A stretch of DNA of 64,000 bases from Bacillus sp. FJAT-28004 (GTDB lineage Bacteria; Bacillota; Bacilli; Paenibacillales; Paenibacillaceae), in NCBI RefSeq assembly GCF_001280845.1, contig NZ_LGHP01000001.1, positions 365,904 to 429,903 of the forward strand, written 5' to 3'. Under the pieces are notes generated by a model that saw only the letters and a program-made list of their open reading frames with translations, was not told the DNA's origin and did not search any database. The number at the start of each line of letters is the position of its first letter. Within the stretch, counting starts at the first letter, position 1. This document shows, piece by piece, positions 53,429 through 62,534 of the stretch. Made by a program: the position numbers and the translations under genes.

Positions 53429-54349
53429 GTGTGTCAAATCAACATTGAGAATATAGAAGCATTCGTCTATGTGATCCATTGTGGAAGCTTTAATAAAGCA
53501 GCTGACGCGTTGTATTTGTCTCAGCCTTCTGTAACAGCAAGAATTAAGTCACTTGAGCAGGAGCTCGACTGCAAGCTTTTTGATCGAAATGGCAAACAGA
53601 TTCAAATAACGGAAGACGGTAAACGATTTCTCCCTTATGCCCAGCAGCTACTGCTCATTTATCAGAAGGGCAAGCAGCATATCAATCAGAAGAAGTCGCT
53701 GCCTAACGAGTTCCGAATTGGCTGTACCGTGTCTGTCTCCAATTATATCATTCCTGACTTATTGCCTCGCTTGAAGCAGAGATTTCCGAATACTCACTAT
53801 AAAATTGTCACAAGTACCACGGATGATATTTTGAATAAGGTGTTAAGCAAGGAAGTGGATATCGGCTTTGTTCGCAAGGTGAATCATCCAAGCTTGCAAT
53901 CGACCAAGTTTTATGAAGATCCGATTCGGTTACATGTATATCATGGGCACCCGTTCTTAACGATGGAAAAATTGACGGTTGAGGCGATAGCTGAGCAGCC
54001 CCTCGTATTTTTTGAATGCGGCTCATTGGATTGGCTTCGCATTCATCGTATATTCGAGAACCTAGAGCTGCCGCCTAATATTCAAATCCAGACGGATAAT
54101 TCTGAAATGGCCAAAAAGCTAGTGATCCAGAAAGCTGGAATCGCGTTTCTTCCAGGCTTATGCGCGCAGCAGGAATTACAGGATGGGAAACTTTATCCGA
54201 TACGTGTCCCAGAGACGGAAGGTATTTTTTTGCAGACCAACCTCATTTCGCAACATGGAGAGCATCTGGAATTAGTCCATGCCATCATGGAAATAGGCAA
54301 GCAATTAGCAGCTGCGGAGCTAAGTTTATCGGCTAATGTGAATCTGTAA
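53429..54349 (+). CDS. LysR-family transcriptional regulator
   Basis: About 306 residues. The N-terminal winged helix-turn-helix is FNKAADALYLSQPSVTARIK (about residues 20-40), followed by the linker helix and a two-lobed effector domain beginning near NEFRIGCTVSVSNYIIPDLL. The start is uncertain: GTG 53429 has AGGGAG 5 nt upstream, GTG 53423 lies inside that site. It is upstream of the ABC transporter operon in the same direction, separated by a terminator, comparable to YtlI upstream of the ytm operon; it probably activates it. Confidence 0.9.
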   Translation: MCQINIENIEAFVYVIHCGSFNKAADALYLSQPSVTARIKSLEQELDCKLFDRNGKQIQITEDGKRFLPYAQQLLLIYQKGKQHINQKKSLPNEFRIGCTVSVSNYIIPDLLPRLKQRFPNTHYKIVTSTTDDILNKVLSKEVDIGFVRKVNHPSLQSTKFYEDPIRLHVYHGHPFLTMEKLTVEAIAEQPLVFFECGSLDWLRIHRIFENLELPPNIQIQTDNSEMAKKLVIQKAGIAFLPGLCAQQELQDGKLYPIRVPETEGIFLQTNLISQHGEHLELVHAIMEIGKQLAAAELSLSANVNL

Positions 54350-54438
54350 TAGAAAAACTCTATTACCCGAAGAGCTGTCGATATGCTACATTTATAATTA
54401 CAGTTAAGCCGATATGAATAGTGTGTTTAAACGCATTC

Positions 54439-54472
54439 GTCCGCTGCTTCTTCTGAAGCAGCGGACTTTTTT
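54439..54472 (+). terminator. Rho-independent terminator
   Basis: A perfect 12-bp stem, GTCCGCTGCTTC with its complement, has a 4-nt loop and is followed by T6. It isolates the LysR gene from the operon it probably controls. Confidence 0.92.
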
Positions 54473-54506
54473 ATTGCTCAAAAACATCATTGAATTATTC
54501 GATTTT

Positions 54507-54565
54507 CTTATAGAAGATCTCTATAAGCTAGAGGATTGACGAAGCTGGCAGTCCGATGGTAAAGT
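54507..54565 (+). promoter_or_regulatory. Promoter of the ABC transporter operon with probable activator site
   Basis: TTGACG (54536-54541) and an extended -10 TGGTAAAGT (TAAAGT at 54560-54565) form the promoter. CTTATAGA-AGATC-TCTATAAG (54507-54527) is a perfect 8-bp inverted repeat centred around -55, the usual place for a LysR-type activator site. Confidence 0.55.
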
Positions 54566-54642
54566 GAATTCAACGCAAATCCTTACTTAACAGGTAGGAA
54601 TTATAAGGATTTAAACATTCGATGATTTGGGGGAAAAAGAAA

Positions 54643-55473
54643 ATGAAAAAACGATTCGTTTTATCGATTGCACTAGTCCTTGCATTTACACTCGCAGGCT
54701 GCGGGGGCAATAAAAACAACGCCGGTACAGATGCAGGAAGCGGAGAAGCTTCCAAAGCAGTAACCAAAATCGTTGTTGGTACAGGAACACAATTCCCACA
54801 AGTTTGCTTTATAGATGAGAATGGTAAGCTAACAGGCTTCGATGTAGAGCTTGTAAGAGAAATTGATAAACGTCTTGCAGATTACGAATTTGATATCCAA
54901 ACGCTTGAATTTACGAACTTGCTGTTAAGCTTGGAGACTAAAAAAATTGACATGATTGCACACGAAATGGAGCAGAATCCGGAACGCGTGCAAAAGTATT
55001 TGTTTAATAAAGAGCCTTATGCACACTGGAGAAACAAAATTATAGTAGACAAGGACAATGAATCTGTTCAAACGCTGGCTGATCTAAAAGGTAAAAAAGT
55101 GTTAACAACGGCAACAAGCGCAGCAGCAACCATACTTGAAAATTACAATAAGGAAAACGGAAATGCCCTTGAACTCGTGTATCAGAATGGCGGTGCAAAC
55201 GATAATGTAACGCAAGTAACCTCTGGTCGAGTGGATGCTTTCCTCGCTGCTGACTTTACATTATCGCTAGTTGATCCGAAAAAAGAGCTTAAAGCAGTAG
55301 GACCGGCTCTTAGTGAAGCAGACATCTTATTCATGTTCCGCAAGGACGATCCGGAGCAGCAAAAGCTTTCTGATGCTGTTGATGAGGTAATCAAAGAGCT
55401 GAAATCAGATGGTACGCTTGCGAAGCTTAGCTCTGAATGGCTAGGCGATGACTTCACTTCCAAAGAAAAATAA
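54643..55473 (+). CDS. Polar amino-acid ABC transporter, binding lipoprotein
   Basis: A 276-residue extracellular binding protein of family 3. The signal peptide ends in the lipobox TLAGC (Cys at about residue 21). The binding fold shows FIDENGKLTGFDVELVREI and IAHEMEQNPERVQKYLF, similar to TcyJ/TcyK (YtmJ/YtmK) and YxeM cystine or modified-cysteine receptors. The ATG at 54643 follows GGGGGAA. It is the first gene of the operon. Confidence 0.9.
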   Translation: MKKRFVLSIALVLAFTLAGCGGNKNNAGTDAGSGEASKAVTKIVVGTGTQFPQVCFIDENGKLTGFDVELVREIDKRLADYEFDIQTLEFTNLLLSLETKKIDMIAHEMEQNPERVQKYLFNKEPYAHWRNKIIVDKDNESVQTLADLKGKKVLTTATSAAATILENYNKENGNALELVYQNGGANDNVTQVTSGRVDAFLAADFTLSLVDPKKELKAVGPALSEADILFMFRKDDPEQQKLSDAVDEVIKELKSDGTLAKLSSEWLGDDFTSKEK

Positions 55474-55500
55474 ACCCAATTGAAAGGTGAGATGGCTAAG

Positions 55501-56289
55501 GTGGGAGAATCATTCGATATCAGCTATGTGTTCGAGTATCTAATAAAGCTGCTGCCTACCTTGAAAGTCACTCTTCTCATCGTGGTGAGTTCCATCGTAC
55601 TCGGGGTTGGCGTCGGATTTATCGTCGCCTTTCCCCAGCTTTATAAGATTCCGGTTCTAAGACGTTTTTCGCAAGTGTATTTATCTTTTTTTAGAGGGAC
55701 TCCTATACTCATTCAGCTTTTTTTGTTTTACTACGGCCTACCCGAAATATTGAAGATTTTTCATTTGGATGTAGCTAAAGTACCAGCTTTATATTTTGTC
55801 ATTCTAACTTACGCGCTGCACAGCGGTGCCTATATAGCCGAGATGATTCGGGCGGCTGTTGGGGCCGTAGACCGTGGACAGGTTGAAGCGGCTTATGCGG
55901 TAGGAATGACTGGCTTTCAAGCCTTTACCCGAATTGTACTTCCTCAAGCAATGTCTATTTCATTACCGGTATTTTCTAATCTCGTTATCGCTAATTTGAA
56001 GGATACATCGCTAGCCTTTTCATTAGGCATTATGGAATTGACAGGAAAATCACAGACGCTGGCCGTTATGTCCAGGCATTTCCTTGAAACCTACGTTTCA
56101 TTAGCGATTATCTACTTTGTGATGAGCTTTGGACTTGAGAAGCTATTCCATTTTATTGAACGCAGGTTATTGAAGCATGAGCGCCGCATAACGGTAGAAG
56201 ACAAAGAACCGCTCATGAAAAAAACGAAATCAAGGCGGTTTGCAGCAGGAGTAGGTTTTGGCAGAGGAGGAAGGGAAAATGAAGCTTGA
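55501..56289 (+). CDS. Polar amino-acid ABC transporter permease (1)
   Basis: About 262 residues with four to five membrane helices. FFRGTPILIQLFLFYYGLP is the hallmark of HisMQ/GlnP-type permeases; the EAA loop is VEAAYAVGMTGFQAFTRIVL. GTG 55501 lies 10 nt after AAAGGTGA; ATG 55492 is too close. The basic C-terminal tail (MKKTKSRRFAAGVGFGRG) is longer than usual. The next gene starts within it. Confidence 0.9.
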   Translation: MGESFDISYVFEYLIKLLPTLKVTLLIVVSSIVLGVGVGFIVAFPQLYKIPVLRRFSQVYLSFFRGTPILIQLFLFYYGLPEILKIFHLDVAKVPALYFVILTYALHSGAYIAEMIRAAVGAVDRGQVEAAYAVGMTGFQAFTRIVLPQAMSISLPVFSNLVIANLKDTSLAFSLGIMELTGKSQTLAVMSRHFLETYVSLAIIYFVMSFGLEKLFHFIERRLLKHERRITVEDKEPLMKKTKSRRFAAGVGFGRGGRENEA

Positions 56290-56989
56290 TTTGGCATTCA
56301 TATGGACAGCGTTTCTTCAGCTCTTAACCGCAGTACCAACGGCTTTGGCAATCACGTTTGTCTCTGTTTTCTGCGGCTTCCTTATTGGGACTTCTGTTGC
56401 AGTCATCCGACTGTATAAGATTCCAGTCCTTTATCCTATCGCCGTTTCCTATGTAACTATCATCCGCGGAACTCCCATGTTAACCCATTTATTGCTTATT
56501 TATTTCGGATTGCCGATTATCGTTGATGGTATAGCTGAAGCGTTAGGATTATCGTTCCGTTCGGTCTCTATTCCAATGATTGGATTCGCTTATATATCTT
56601 TCTCGATTACGGCTGGCGCTTATATGTCGGAGGTTGTGAGATCAGGCTTGCTTGCCGTTAACCGCGGGCAAATGGAAGCAGCCTATTCGATTGGAATGAC
56701 GACAGCGCAAGCGATGCGAAGAATTATTTTGCCACAAGCCTTTGCAGCAAGTCTGCCTAACTTATCGAACTCGGTTATTGGCATGCTGCACGGATCAACG
56801 CTTGCTTTTACGGTGTCCGTCGTCGACATTAACGCTAAAGCGCAAATCGTTGCTTCAACAAACTGGAAATTTTTTGAGGCTTACCTCGCAGCAGCCCTCA
56901 TTTTCTGGGGATTAACCTTTTTGATCGAGCGTCTGACCGCTTTAGCCGAGAAGCGCTTTAACCTTTACAACAGAGGCGGTGTTTCATGA
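56279..56989 (+). CDS. Polar amino-acid ABC transporter permease (2)
   Basis: A 236-residue permease of the same family as its neighbour, giving a heterodimeric channel as in YtmL/Ytm[20 protein letters not shown] and [20 protein letters not shown] are the family motifs. ATG 56279 is preferred to an upstream start at 56258 because GGAGGAAG lies just before it. It overlaps permease 1 by 11 nt and the ATPase by 4 nt. Confidence 0.92.
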   Translation: MKLDLAFIWTAFLQLLTAVPTALAITFVSVFCGFLIGTSVAVIRLYKIPVLYPIAVSYVTIIRGTPMLTHLLLIYFGLPIIVDGIAEALGLSFRSVSIPMIGFAYISFSITAGAYMSEVVRSGLLAVNRGQMEAAYSIGMTTAQAMRRIILPQAFAASLPNLSNSVIGMLHGSTLAFTVSVVDINAKAQIVASTNWKFFEAYLAAALIFWGLTFLIERLTALAEKRFNLYNRGGVS

Positions 56990-57738
56990 TTAAGCTGACG
57001 CAAATTAGAAAGAGCTTTGGACGTAATGAAGTGCTGAAGGGAATAGACCTTACGGTTAAAAAGGGCGAGGTCGTTGCCATACTCGGGCCAAGCGGTTCCG
57101 GTAAAACGACGCTGCTGCGCTGCATAAATTATTTGGAGAAGCCAAGCGACGGCCACATCTCCATTGATGATTTTACCGTTAATTGCAAGCATCCGGATAA
57201 GAAAGGGATTCATACACTTAGGCAGAAAAGCGCAATGGTTTTCCAACAATATAATTTATTTAAGCATAAGACAGCGATTGAAAATGTGATGGAAGGTCTC
57301 GTAATCGTTAAGAAGCTTCCGAAGGATGAGGCGCGCCAAAAAAGCGAAGAGCTGCTTGAGAAGGTAGGGCTCGGCAATAAGCTGAATGCCTATCCGAGCG
57401 AGCTGTCCGGTGGACAGCAACAGCGCGTAGGCATCGCTCGTGCGCTAGCGCTCAATCCAGAAGTTATTTTGTTCGATGAGCCGACCTCGGCGCTTGATCC
57501 AGAGCTTGTTGGCGAGGTGCTTAGCGTCATTCGCAAAATTGCAAAGGAAGGTATCACGATGATAATCGTGACGCATGAAATGAGCTTTGCACAGGATGTT
57601 GCGAGCCATGTCGTTTTTATGGATGGCGGCGTTATCGTCGAAGAGGGCAGGCCTAATGATATTTTTACGAATCCAAAAGAAGAAAGAACCAAACAATTTC
57701 TGAAACGGATCACACCTGAGGGTGTCTATTCCATCTAA
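56986..57738 (+). CDS. Polar amino-acid ABC transporter ATP-binding protein
   Basis: A 250-residue ATPase. Walker [16 protein letters not shown]-loop VFQQYNLF, signature LSGGQQQR and Walker [15 protein letters not shown] are all intact, and the switch His is in VTHEMSFA. This is the GlnQ/TcyN type, which imports polar amino acids such as cystine. Confidence 0.95.
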   Translation: MIKLTQIRKSFGRNEVLKGIDLTVKKGEVVAILGPSGSGKTTLLRCINYLEKPSDGHISIDDFTVNCKHPDKKGIHTLRQKSAMVFQQYNLFKHKTAIENVMEGLVIVKKLPKDEARQKSEELLEKVGLGNKLNAYPSELSGGQQQRVGIARALALNPEVILFDEPTSALDPELVGEVLSVIRKIAKEGITMIIVTHEMSFAQDVASHVVFMDGGVIVEEGRPNDIFTNPKEERTKQFLKRITPEGVYSI

Positions 57739-57759
57739 CACATAGAGGAGCGAATCAAT

Positions 57760-58770
57760 ATGTCACTCAAAATTGGCATTCTGGATCAAAGTATTATTTT
57801 CCCCGGTCAAACTGCTGCTGAAGCATTAGCGAATACCGTCAAGCTGGCGCAATTGGCAGAAACGCTCGGTTTCGAGCGCTTCTGGGTATCCGAGCATCAT
57901 GATTCCCCAGGGATGGCGGGGTCCTCGCCAGAGGTGCTTATTGCTTATTTGCTGGCTCAAACAAAATCGATTCGCATTGGTTCAGGCGGTGTAATGCTTC
58001 AGCATTATAGCCCCTATAAAGTAGCAGAAAATTTTAATGTGCTTGCATCATTAGCGCCAGGCAGGGTTGAACTTGGCATCGGGCGAGCACCGGGCGGATT
58101 GCCGCGTTCTACGAAAGCTTTGCAGAAGGGCATAGCGGAAGCCGCTACTTTGGCAGAGAAGCTTACAGAGCTGGAGCAGCTGCTCCATGACAAGGCTGGT
58201 GAAGAGCATCCGCTAGCAGGACTTGTTGCAAGTCCGCTGCCGAAGCAGCCTGCTGACATTTATTTGCTCGGCACAAGCCTATCGAGCGCGGAGCTTGCTG
58301 CGGAGAAGGGTTATCCGTATGCTTTTGCGTTATTCATTAATAATGATCCAGATACGGCTCGAGAGGCGCTTGATACGTACCGAAATAACTTTAATCGTTC
58401 GCTTGGCGGCGAGCCGAAGGCAATACTGGCATTATCCGTTATCGCATCCGATTCGGAAGAAGAAGCGAATGAGTTGGCGGGTCATTTTAAAAATGTGAGA
58501 GTTACGCTAGCAAGCGGAAAGACAATCAACGTGGGATCGCTAGAGCAGGCGAAGGAGTTTGCTAGGCAAGCAGGCGAGGACTACACGGCTGAGGAAAGAG
58601 ATGCGGATATAACTAGAGGCACCAAGGAGACGGTTCGCAAACGATTGCTTGAAATTGGGGAGCAGTATGGTGTGGATGAATTTATTTTCACGACGATTAT
58701 TCCTGATTTCGCCAAGCGTGTTCGATCCTTTGAGCTTCTTAAGGAAGCCTTTGAAGGGGAATTGGTATGA
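57760..58770 (+). CDS. Luciferase-like flavin monooxygenase (YtmO type)
   Basis: A 336-residue LLM-class oxidoreductase using FMNH2 from a separate reductase. LKIGILDQSIIFPGQTAAEA, RFWVSEHHDSPGMAGSSPEV and IRIGSGGVMLQHYSPYKVAE are diagnostic of the MsnO8/YtmO-like branch. In B. subtilis ytmO lies in the YtlI-controlled ytm sulfur operon after the ABC transporter, as here. It overlaps the M20 gene by 4 nt. Substrate unknown; C-S bond cleavage is the likely chemistry. Confidence 0.9.
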   Translation: MSLKIGILDQSIIFPGQTAAEALANTVKLAQLAETLGFERFWVSEHHDSPGMAGSSPEVLIAYLLAQTKSIRIGSGGVMLQHYSPYKVAENFNVLASLAPGRVELGIGRAPGGLPRSTKALQKGIAEAATLAEKLTELEQLLHDKAGEEHPLAGLVASPLPKQPADIYLLGTSLSSAELAAEKGYPYAFALFINNDPDTAREALDTYRNNFNRSLGGEPKAILALSVIASDSEEEANELAGHFKNVRVTLASGKTINVGSLEQAKEFARQAGEDYTAEERDADITRGTKETVRKRLLEIGEQYGVDEFIFTTIIPDFAKRVRSFELLKEAFEGELV

Positions 58771-59957
58771 GTAGATTCTCAACTGGATCGATTGAGGAAA
58801 CGTTAATAGCCATTCGAAGGCAGCTGCATCAGCATCCCGAGCTTTCTCATGAGGAATTCGAGACGACGGCTGCGATAAGTGACTGGTTAACAGAAGCGGG
58901 CATTCGAATCGTCGACTATGGACTCCAAACTGGGGTAATTGCAGAGGTTGGGGGTTTGTATGGCGGTCCAATTGTGGCGGTTCGCGCTGATATAGATGCG
59001 CTGCCTATACAGGAGGAGACGGGACTTCCGTTTGCTTCAAAGATTCCGGGAAAAATGCATGCCTGCGGCCATGATTTCCATACGGCCTCGATCGTAGGGA
59101 CAGCTCTTTTGCTCAAGGAACGGGAGCAGGAGCTGCAAGGAACGGTGCGTTTCCTGTTCCAGCCTGCGGAAGAAAAAGCAAAGGGTGCTCAGAAGCTTAT
59201 TGCAAGCGGAGCGCTGGAAGGCGTGAATGCAGTGTTCGGCATGCATAATAAGCCGGATCTTCCGGTTGGAACGATTGGGATCACGGGCGGGCCGATCATG
59301 GCGGCAGCTGATGGTTTTGTCGTTGAGGTGGAAGGACGCGGCAGCCATGCAGCAGTACCTGAGGCAGGTCTTGATCCGATCGTAACTGCGGCGCATATGA
59401 TTACGGCGCTGCAATCGATCGTAAGCCGCAACGTAAGCGCGCTGGATAGTGCGGTCGTTAGTGTGACGAGGCTTCATGCAGGGACCGCTTGGAATATTAT
59501 TTCTGACAAAGCGATATTTGACGGAACGCTGCGCACGTTTGAAGAGCATGTCCGCACGAGAGTGCGCGAGCGCTTCGATCAGGTTGTGAATGGTGTAGCT
59601 TCGGCGTTTGCAACGAGTGCGAAAGTAAAGTGGCTTGAAGGACCGCCGGCAGTTATAAATGATCAGAAATGGGCAGATCAAGCCTCATTAACGGCTGAGG
59701 CTCTTGGTCTTACGGTGGTGAAGCCGACTCCTTCTCCAGCAGGCGAGGATTTTGCCTTCTATTTGAAGGAAACGGAAGGGCTGTTCGTATTTTTTGGCAC
59801 AGCCGGTTCACAGGAATGGCATCATCCAGCCTTCGATTTGGACGAAAAGGCTTTGCCGATTGCAGCCTCGTTTTTTGCTTCTCTAGCTGCGGATGCTCTG
59901 AGCAAGCTGGCAGCAGAGAGCGTGCCGGGAGGACGACAACATTCCAAAATCATATGA
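58767..59957 (+). CDS. M20-family amidohydrolase (N-acyl amino acid deacetylase)
   Basis: A 396-residue metallohydrolase of the HipO/YtnL/YxeP (SndA) type. Metal ligands occur in MHACGHDFHTA, FQPAEEKAKGA and MHNKPD, and the C-terminal GEDFAFY supplies the last His-equivalent region. YxeP and YtnL deacetylate N-acetyl cysteine derivatives at the end of the salvage pathways. The start ATG overlaps the preceding gene, and its 3' end contains the ribosome binding site of the next gene. Confidence 0.92.
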   Translation: MSRFSTGSIEETLIAIRRQLHQHPELSHEEFETTAAISDWLTEAGIRIVDYGLQTGVIAEVGGLYGGPIVAVRADIDALPIQEETGLPFASKIPGKMHACGHDFHTASIVGTALLLKEREQELQGTVRFLFQPAEEKAKGAQKLIASGALEGVNAVFGMHNKPDLPVGTIGITGGPIMAAADGFVVEVEGRGSHAAVPEAGLDPIVTAAHMITALQSIVSRNVSALDSAVVSVTRLHAGTAWNIISDKAIFDGTLRTFEEHVRTRVRERFDQVVNGVASAFATSAKVKWLEGPPAVINDQKWADQASLTAEALGLTVVKPTPSPAGEDFAFYLKETEGLFVFFGTAGSQEWHHPAFDLDEKALPIAASFFASLAADALSKLAAESVPGGRQHSKII

Positions 59958-61077
59958 TGTGATCGTCGTTGGTGCAGGCTCAATGGGCATGAGCGCAGGT
60001 TATGAGCTCGCAGCTCGCGGGGCAAGGACACTGCTCATTGATGCTTTTGATCCGCCGCATAACATGGGAAGCCATCACGGCGAGCCGCGTTTAATCCGGC
60101 ATGCTTATCATGGCGGAGATACTTATGTGAAGATGGCGCTTCGAGCTGATGAGAGGTGGCTGACACTCGAGAAAGCAACCGGGCAAAAGCTGCTGGAGCG
60201 ATCGGGCGTACTCAATATGGCAGAATCGAGCTTCTACAATTATGAAGGCAGATTAGGCGATGCTGTTGCGAATGGTGTACAAGTGGAATTGCTGCGTGCG
60301 GAAGAAATTAACCGGCGTTTTCCGGGCGTCCAATTGGCAGATTCGTTCCAAGGTATGTATGAGCCGAACGCAGGTTACTTATATAGCGAAAAATGTGTAG
60401 CAGCTTACAAGCATCAGGCTGTCGAAGCCGGAGCGGAGCTTCTAGTAAACAGCTTCGTTACTGATATTCAGGCCAATGCCTCAAGTGTCACCGTTTATAC
60501 GAAGGAGGCTGCTTTTACGGCTCCGCAAATCATCATTACCGTAGGTGCATGGTTTAGCATGCTCTCGAATCATGTTAAGCTCCCGATTCGGGCTGTTCGC
60601 AAGGTGGTAGGTTGGTTTGAAACGAGCTCACCTGCTTTTGATGCAGGCGTATTCCCCGGTTTCACTTGGGGCGGGGCGGCGGGCGGTTACTATGGGTTTC
60701 CGAGTATCGGAGGCGCGGGGATTAAGATTGGCAGACATGATACAGGCGTGGAGTGGAAGCCAGGTGAGCCGATTGCTCCATTTGGCGCTTATCCAGAAGA
60801 TGAAGAGGATCTTCGCCGTGCACTTCATGCATTTGTTCCGGGTGCAGCCGGTAAGCTTCTGAGGGGCGCTGTATGCAAATATGAGTTTACACCAGATGAG
60901 GATTTCATCATTGATGCTCATCCGGAGCACGACAATGTGCTCCTTGCCGGCGGTTTTTCTGGTCATGGCTTTAAATTCGCGAGCGTGGTTGGCGAGATTT
61001 TGGCTGACAAAATACAAAAAAAGAATACGGGTTACGATCTTCAATTATTCGAGCTTGACCGTTTTAGGAAAGTATAA
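59941..61077 (+). CDS. Sarcosine-oxidase-like FAD amine oxidase (SoxA/N-methyltryptophan oxidase type)
   Basis: About 378 residues. The N-terminal FAD Rossmann motif VIVVGAGSMGMSAGYELA is followed by GSHHGEPRLIRHAY, a typical monomeric sarcosine oxidase segment. C312 in VCKYEFTPDEDFIID is at the position that binds FAD covalently in that family, and LAGGFSGHGFKFA closes the fold. The probable start is ATT at 59941: GGGAGGA (59927-59933) lies 7 nt upstream and it adds the expected PKSYD leading strand, whereas GTG 59959 is 25 nt from it. It oxidises secondary amines, producing H2O2. No such enzyme is in the ytm or yxe operons. Confidence 0.88.
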   Translation: MPKSYDVIVVGAGSMGMSAGYELAARGARTLLIDAFDPPHNMGSHHGEPRLIRHAYHGGDTYVKMALRADERWLTLEKATGQKLLERSGVLNMAESSFYNYEGRLGDAVANGVQVELLRAEEINRRFPGVQLADSFQGMYEPNAGYLYSEKCVAAYKHQAVEAGAELLVNSFVTDIQANASSVTVYTKEAAFTAPQIIITVGAWFSMLSNHVKLPIRAVRKVVGWFETSSPAFDAGVFPGFTWGGAAGGYYGFPSIGGAGIKIGRHDTGVEWKPGEPIAPFGAYPEDEEDLRRALHAFVPGAAGKLLRGAVCKYEFTPDEDFIIDAHPEHDNVLLAGGFSGHGFKFASVVGEILADKIQKKNTGYDLQLFELDRFRKV

Positions 61078-61114
61078 AGATCATTACTTTTGCTATTCAT
61101 GAGGAGGATTTTAA

Positions 61115-61609
61115 ATGAGCCAACCCGTTGTCGATATTCAAGCATATTTGCAGGTATATGATCAAATTGAGCAAGAATTGGAAGGACTTTCGGATAATCA
61201 GCTGAAATGGAAGGCTGCACCTGAGTCATGGAGTGTGACTGAGGTTCTCGCTCATCTCGTTGATCACAGCATCATCGTATCCTTTCGCATTCGTGAAATA
61301 TTGTCTGGCTCCGAGGTAAGGCTGCCTGTTTTTAATCAGGATGCTTGGGTGTCTGGGCAAAGGGCAAATGAAGGTGATGCCAAAGATATTTTGCTTGCGG
61401 CTCGCTCACTCGTTCAATATAACAGCCTCTTGTTTAACCGTCTGACCGAAGAAGAATGGAGTAAGACGGGCATTAACTTTAAAGGAGAGCCCGTATCGAT
61501 AGCCGTTATCGTCCCGGCATTTGTGAAACACGTACAAGGTCATTTAGCTCAAATTAGTCGGATCAAGCAGGGGGAGCAAGACTCTCGCAACTCGATTAGC
61601 GCGGTTTAA
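61115..61609 (+). CDS. DinB-family protein
   Basis: A 164-residue four-helix protein of the DinB/YfiT-like family. The metal-binding His triad is present: one in VLAHLVDHS and two in FVKHVQGHLAQI. Members include bacillithiol transferases, which conjugate or exchange thiols. Its presence in a sulfur-compound cluster fits that chemistry, but this is not proven. AGGAGG precedes the ATG. Confidence 0.88.
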   Translation: MSQPVVDIQAYLQVYDQIEQELEGLSDNQLKWKAAPESWSVTEVLAHLVDHSIIVSFRIREILSGSEVRLPVFNQDAWVSGQRANEGDAKDILLAARSLVQYNSLLFNRLTEEEWSKTGINFKGEPVSIAVIVPAFVKHVQGHLAQISRIKQGEQDSRNSISAV

Positions 61610-61655
61610 ACGATATCGCTTTTTTATCATATAAAGGGAGAGCAGGTGAAGAAGC

Positions 61656-62192
61656 ATGTCCGATACTGCAGTAATCATTCGTAATGCTGAGCTTGAGGAT
61701 CTAGGGGCTACAAGGGAAGTACTCATTGATGCTTATGGACAATATGCACAAGAGCTTCCGGAAGAGTCATGGAATCAATATAAAGAAAGCATACTGGCAT
61801 CCGTTGAAGGTGCAGCAACGAAGGCTCGTTTAGTCGCGGTGCTTGGCGGGAAGATCGTTGGAAGTGTGTTCTTGTTTGATTCCTCGGAAGCCGCCTATGG
61901 ACGGCCGGAGCTTCTAATTCATTCGCCGATTATTCGCCTGCTCGCCGTATCGAGGACAGCTCGCGGCTTCGGAGTAGCGACGGAGCTTATACGTGCCAGC
62001 GCCAAGCTTGCACGGGAATGGGGAGCGGAAACGCTGCATCTTCATACATCAGACATGATGGATTCTGCTGTAAGACTGTACGAGCGCCTCGGCTTCGAGC
62101 GCGCTTTCGATAAGGATCTGATGAACGGGGAGACGCTTGTCAAGAGCTACCGGCTCGAATTGAAGGAAGCGGCTTTATTACAGGTAACTTAG
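61656..62192 (+). CDS. GNAT-family N-acetyltransferase
   Basis: A 178-residue acetyltransferase. The acetyl-CoA binding motif is RTARGFGVATELI (R-x-x-G-x-G/A) near residue 105, followed by LHLHTSDMMDSAVRLYERLG, the usual C-terminal beta strand region. In the ytm/yxe pathways a GNAT enzyme (YtmI, SnaB/YxeL) N-acetylates the imported S-modified cysteine before oxidation. It is in the right place for that role here. Confidence 0.9.
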   Translation: MSDTAVIIRNAELEDLGATREVLIDAYGQYAQELPEESWNQYKESILASVEGAATKARLVAVLGGKIVGSVFLFDSSEAAYGRPELLIHSPIIRLLAVSRTARGFGVATELIRASAKLAREWGAETLHLHTSDMMDSAVRLYERLGFERAFDKDLMNGETLVKSYRLELKEAALLQVT

Positions 62193-62254
62193 TGGAGAGA
62201 TGTTTCTTCTGCTTGGATATTATCCATACTGTTGCCGCTTAGAGCATCAGTGAC

Positions 62255-62445
62255 TACTGCACTTTTTGCAATAGATACCTTACATGGTGGACGGATGGGA
62301 TGGCTACGCTGCACTTTTGCAATAGAATAGCAGCGTATTGCTCCAAATTTTGAGCCGGTGAGGAGTTCTGCTGCACAAAGTGCAGTGTAGGGTCTCAGCG
62401 AGCGATTGTGAGTTGATTCTACTGCACAAAGTGCAATGTAGGATC
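62255..62445. repeat. Four short palindromic repeats in an intergenic gap
   Basis: Two copies of a TGCACTTTTTGCAATAGA-like unit (62255-62280, 62304-62331) and two of a TGCACAAAGTGCA..GTAGG unit (62369-62395, 62419-62445) lie about 50 bp apart. The second pair contains TGCAC-AAA-GTGCA. The pairs resemble each other in inverted orientation. No gene or promoter is otherwise evident between 62193 and 62534. Confidence 0.85.
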
Positions 62446-62534
62446 CGAATGAACCTTTTCATTTGATCCCGCGGCTCTGTTGTTAGAACCATTAAAATGT
62501 CTATCATTCATCGTTAATTAGGAGGCTGTTTATT

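Noticed and set aside
59037..59681. 214-codon minus-strand frame opposite the M20 gene
   Set aside because: Antisense of a well-supported enzyme; composition is Arg/His/Cys-rich and shows no motif.
62304..62507. 67-codon minus-strand frame with repeated LHCTLCSR
   Set aside because: It simply translates the short palindromic DNA repeats; there is no ribosome binding site.
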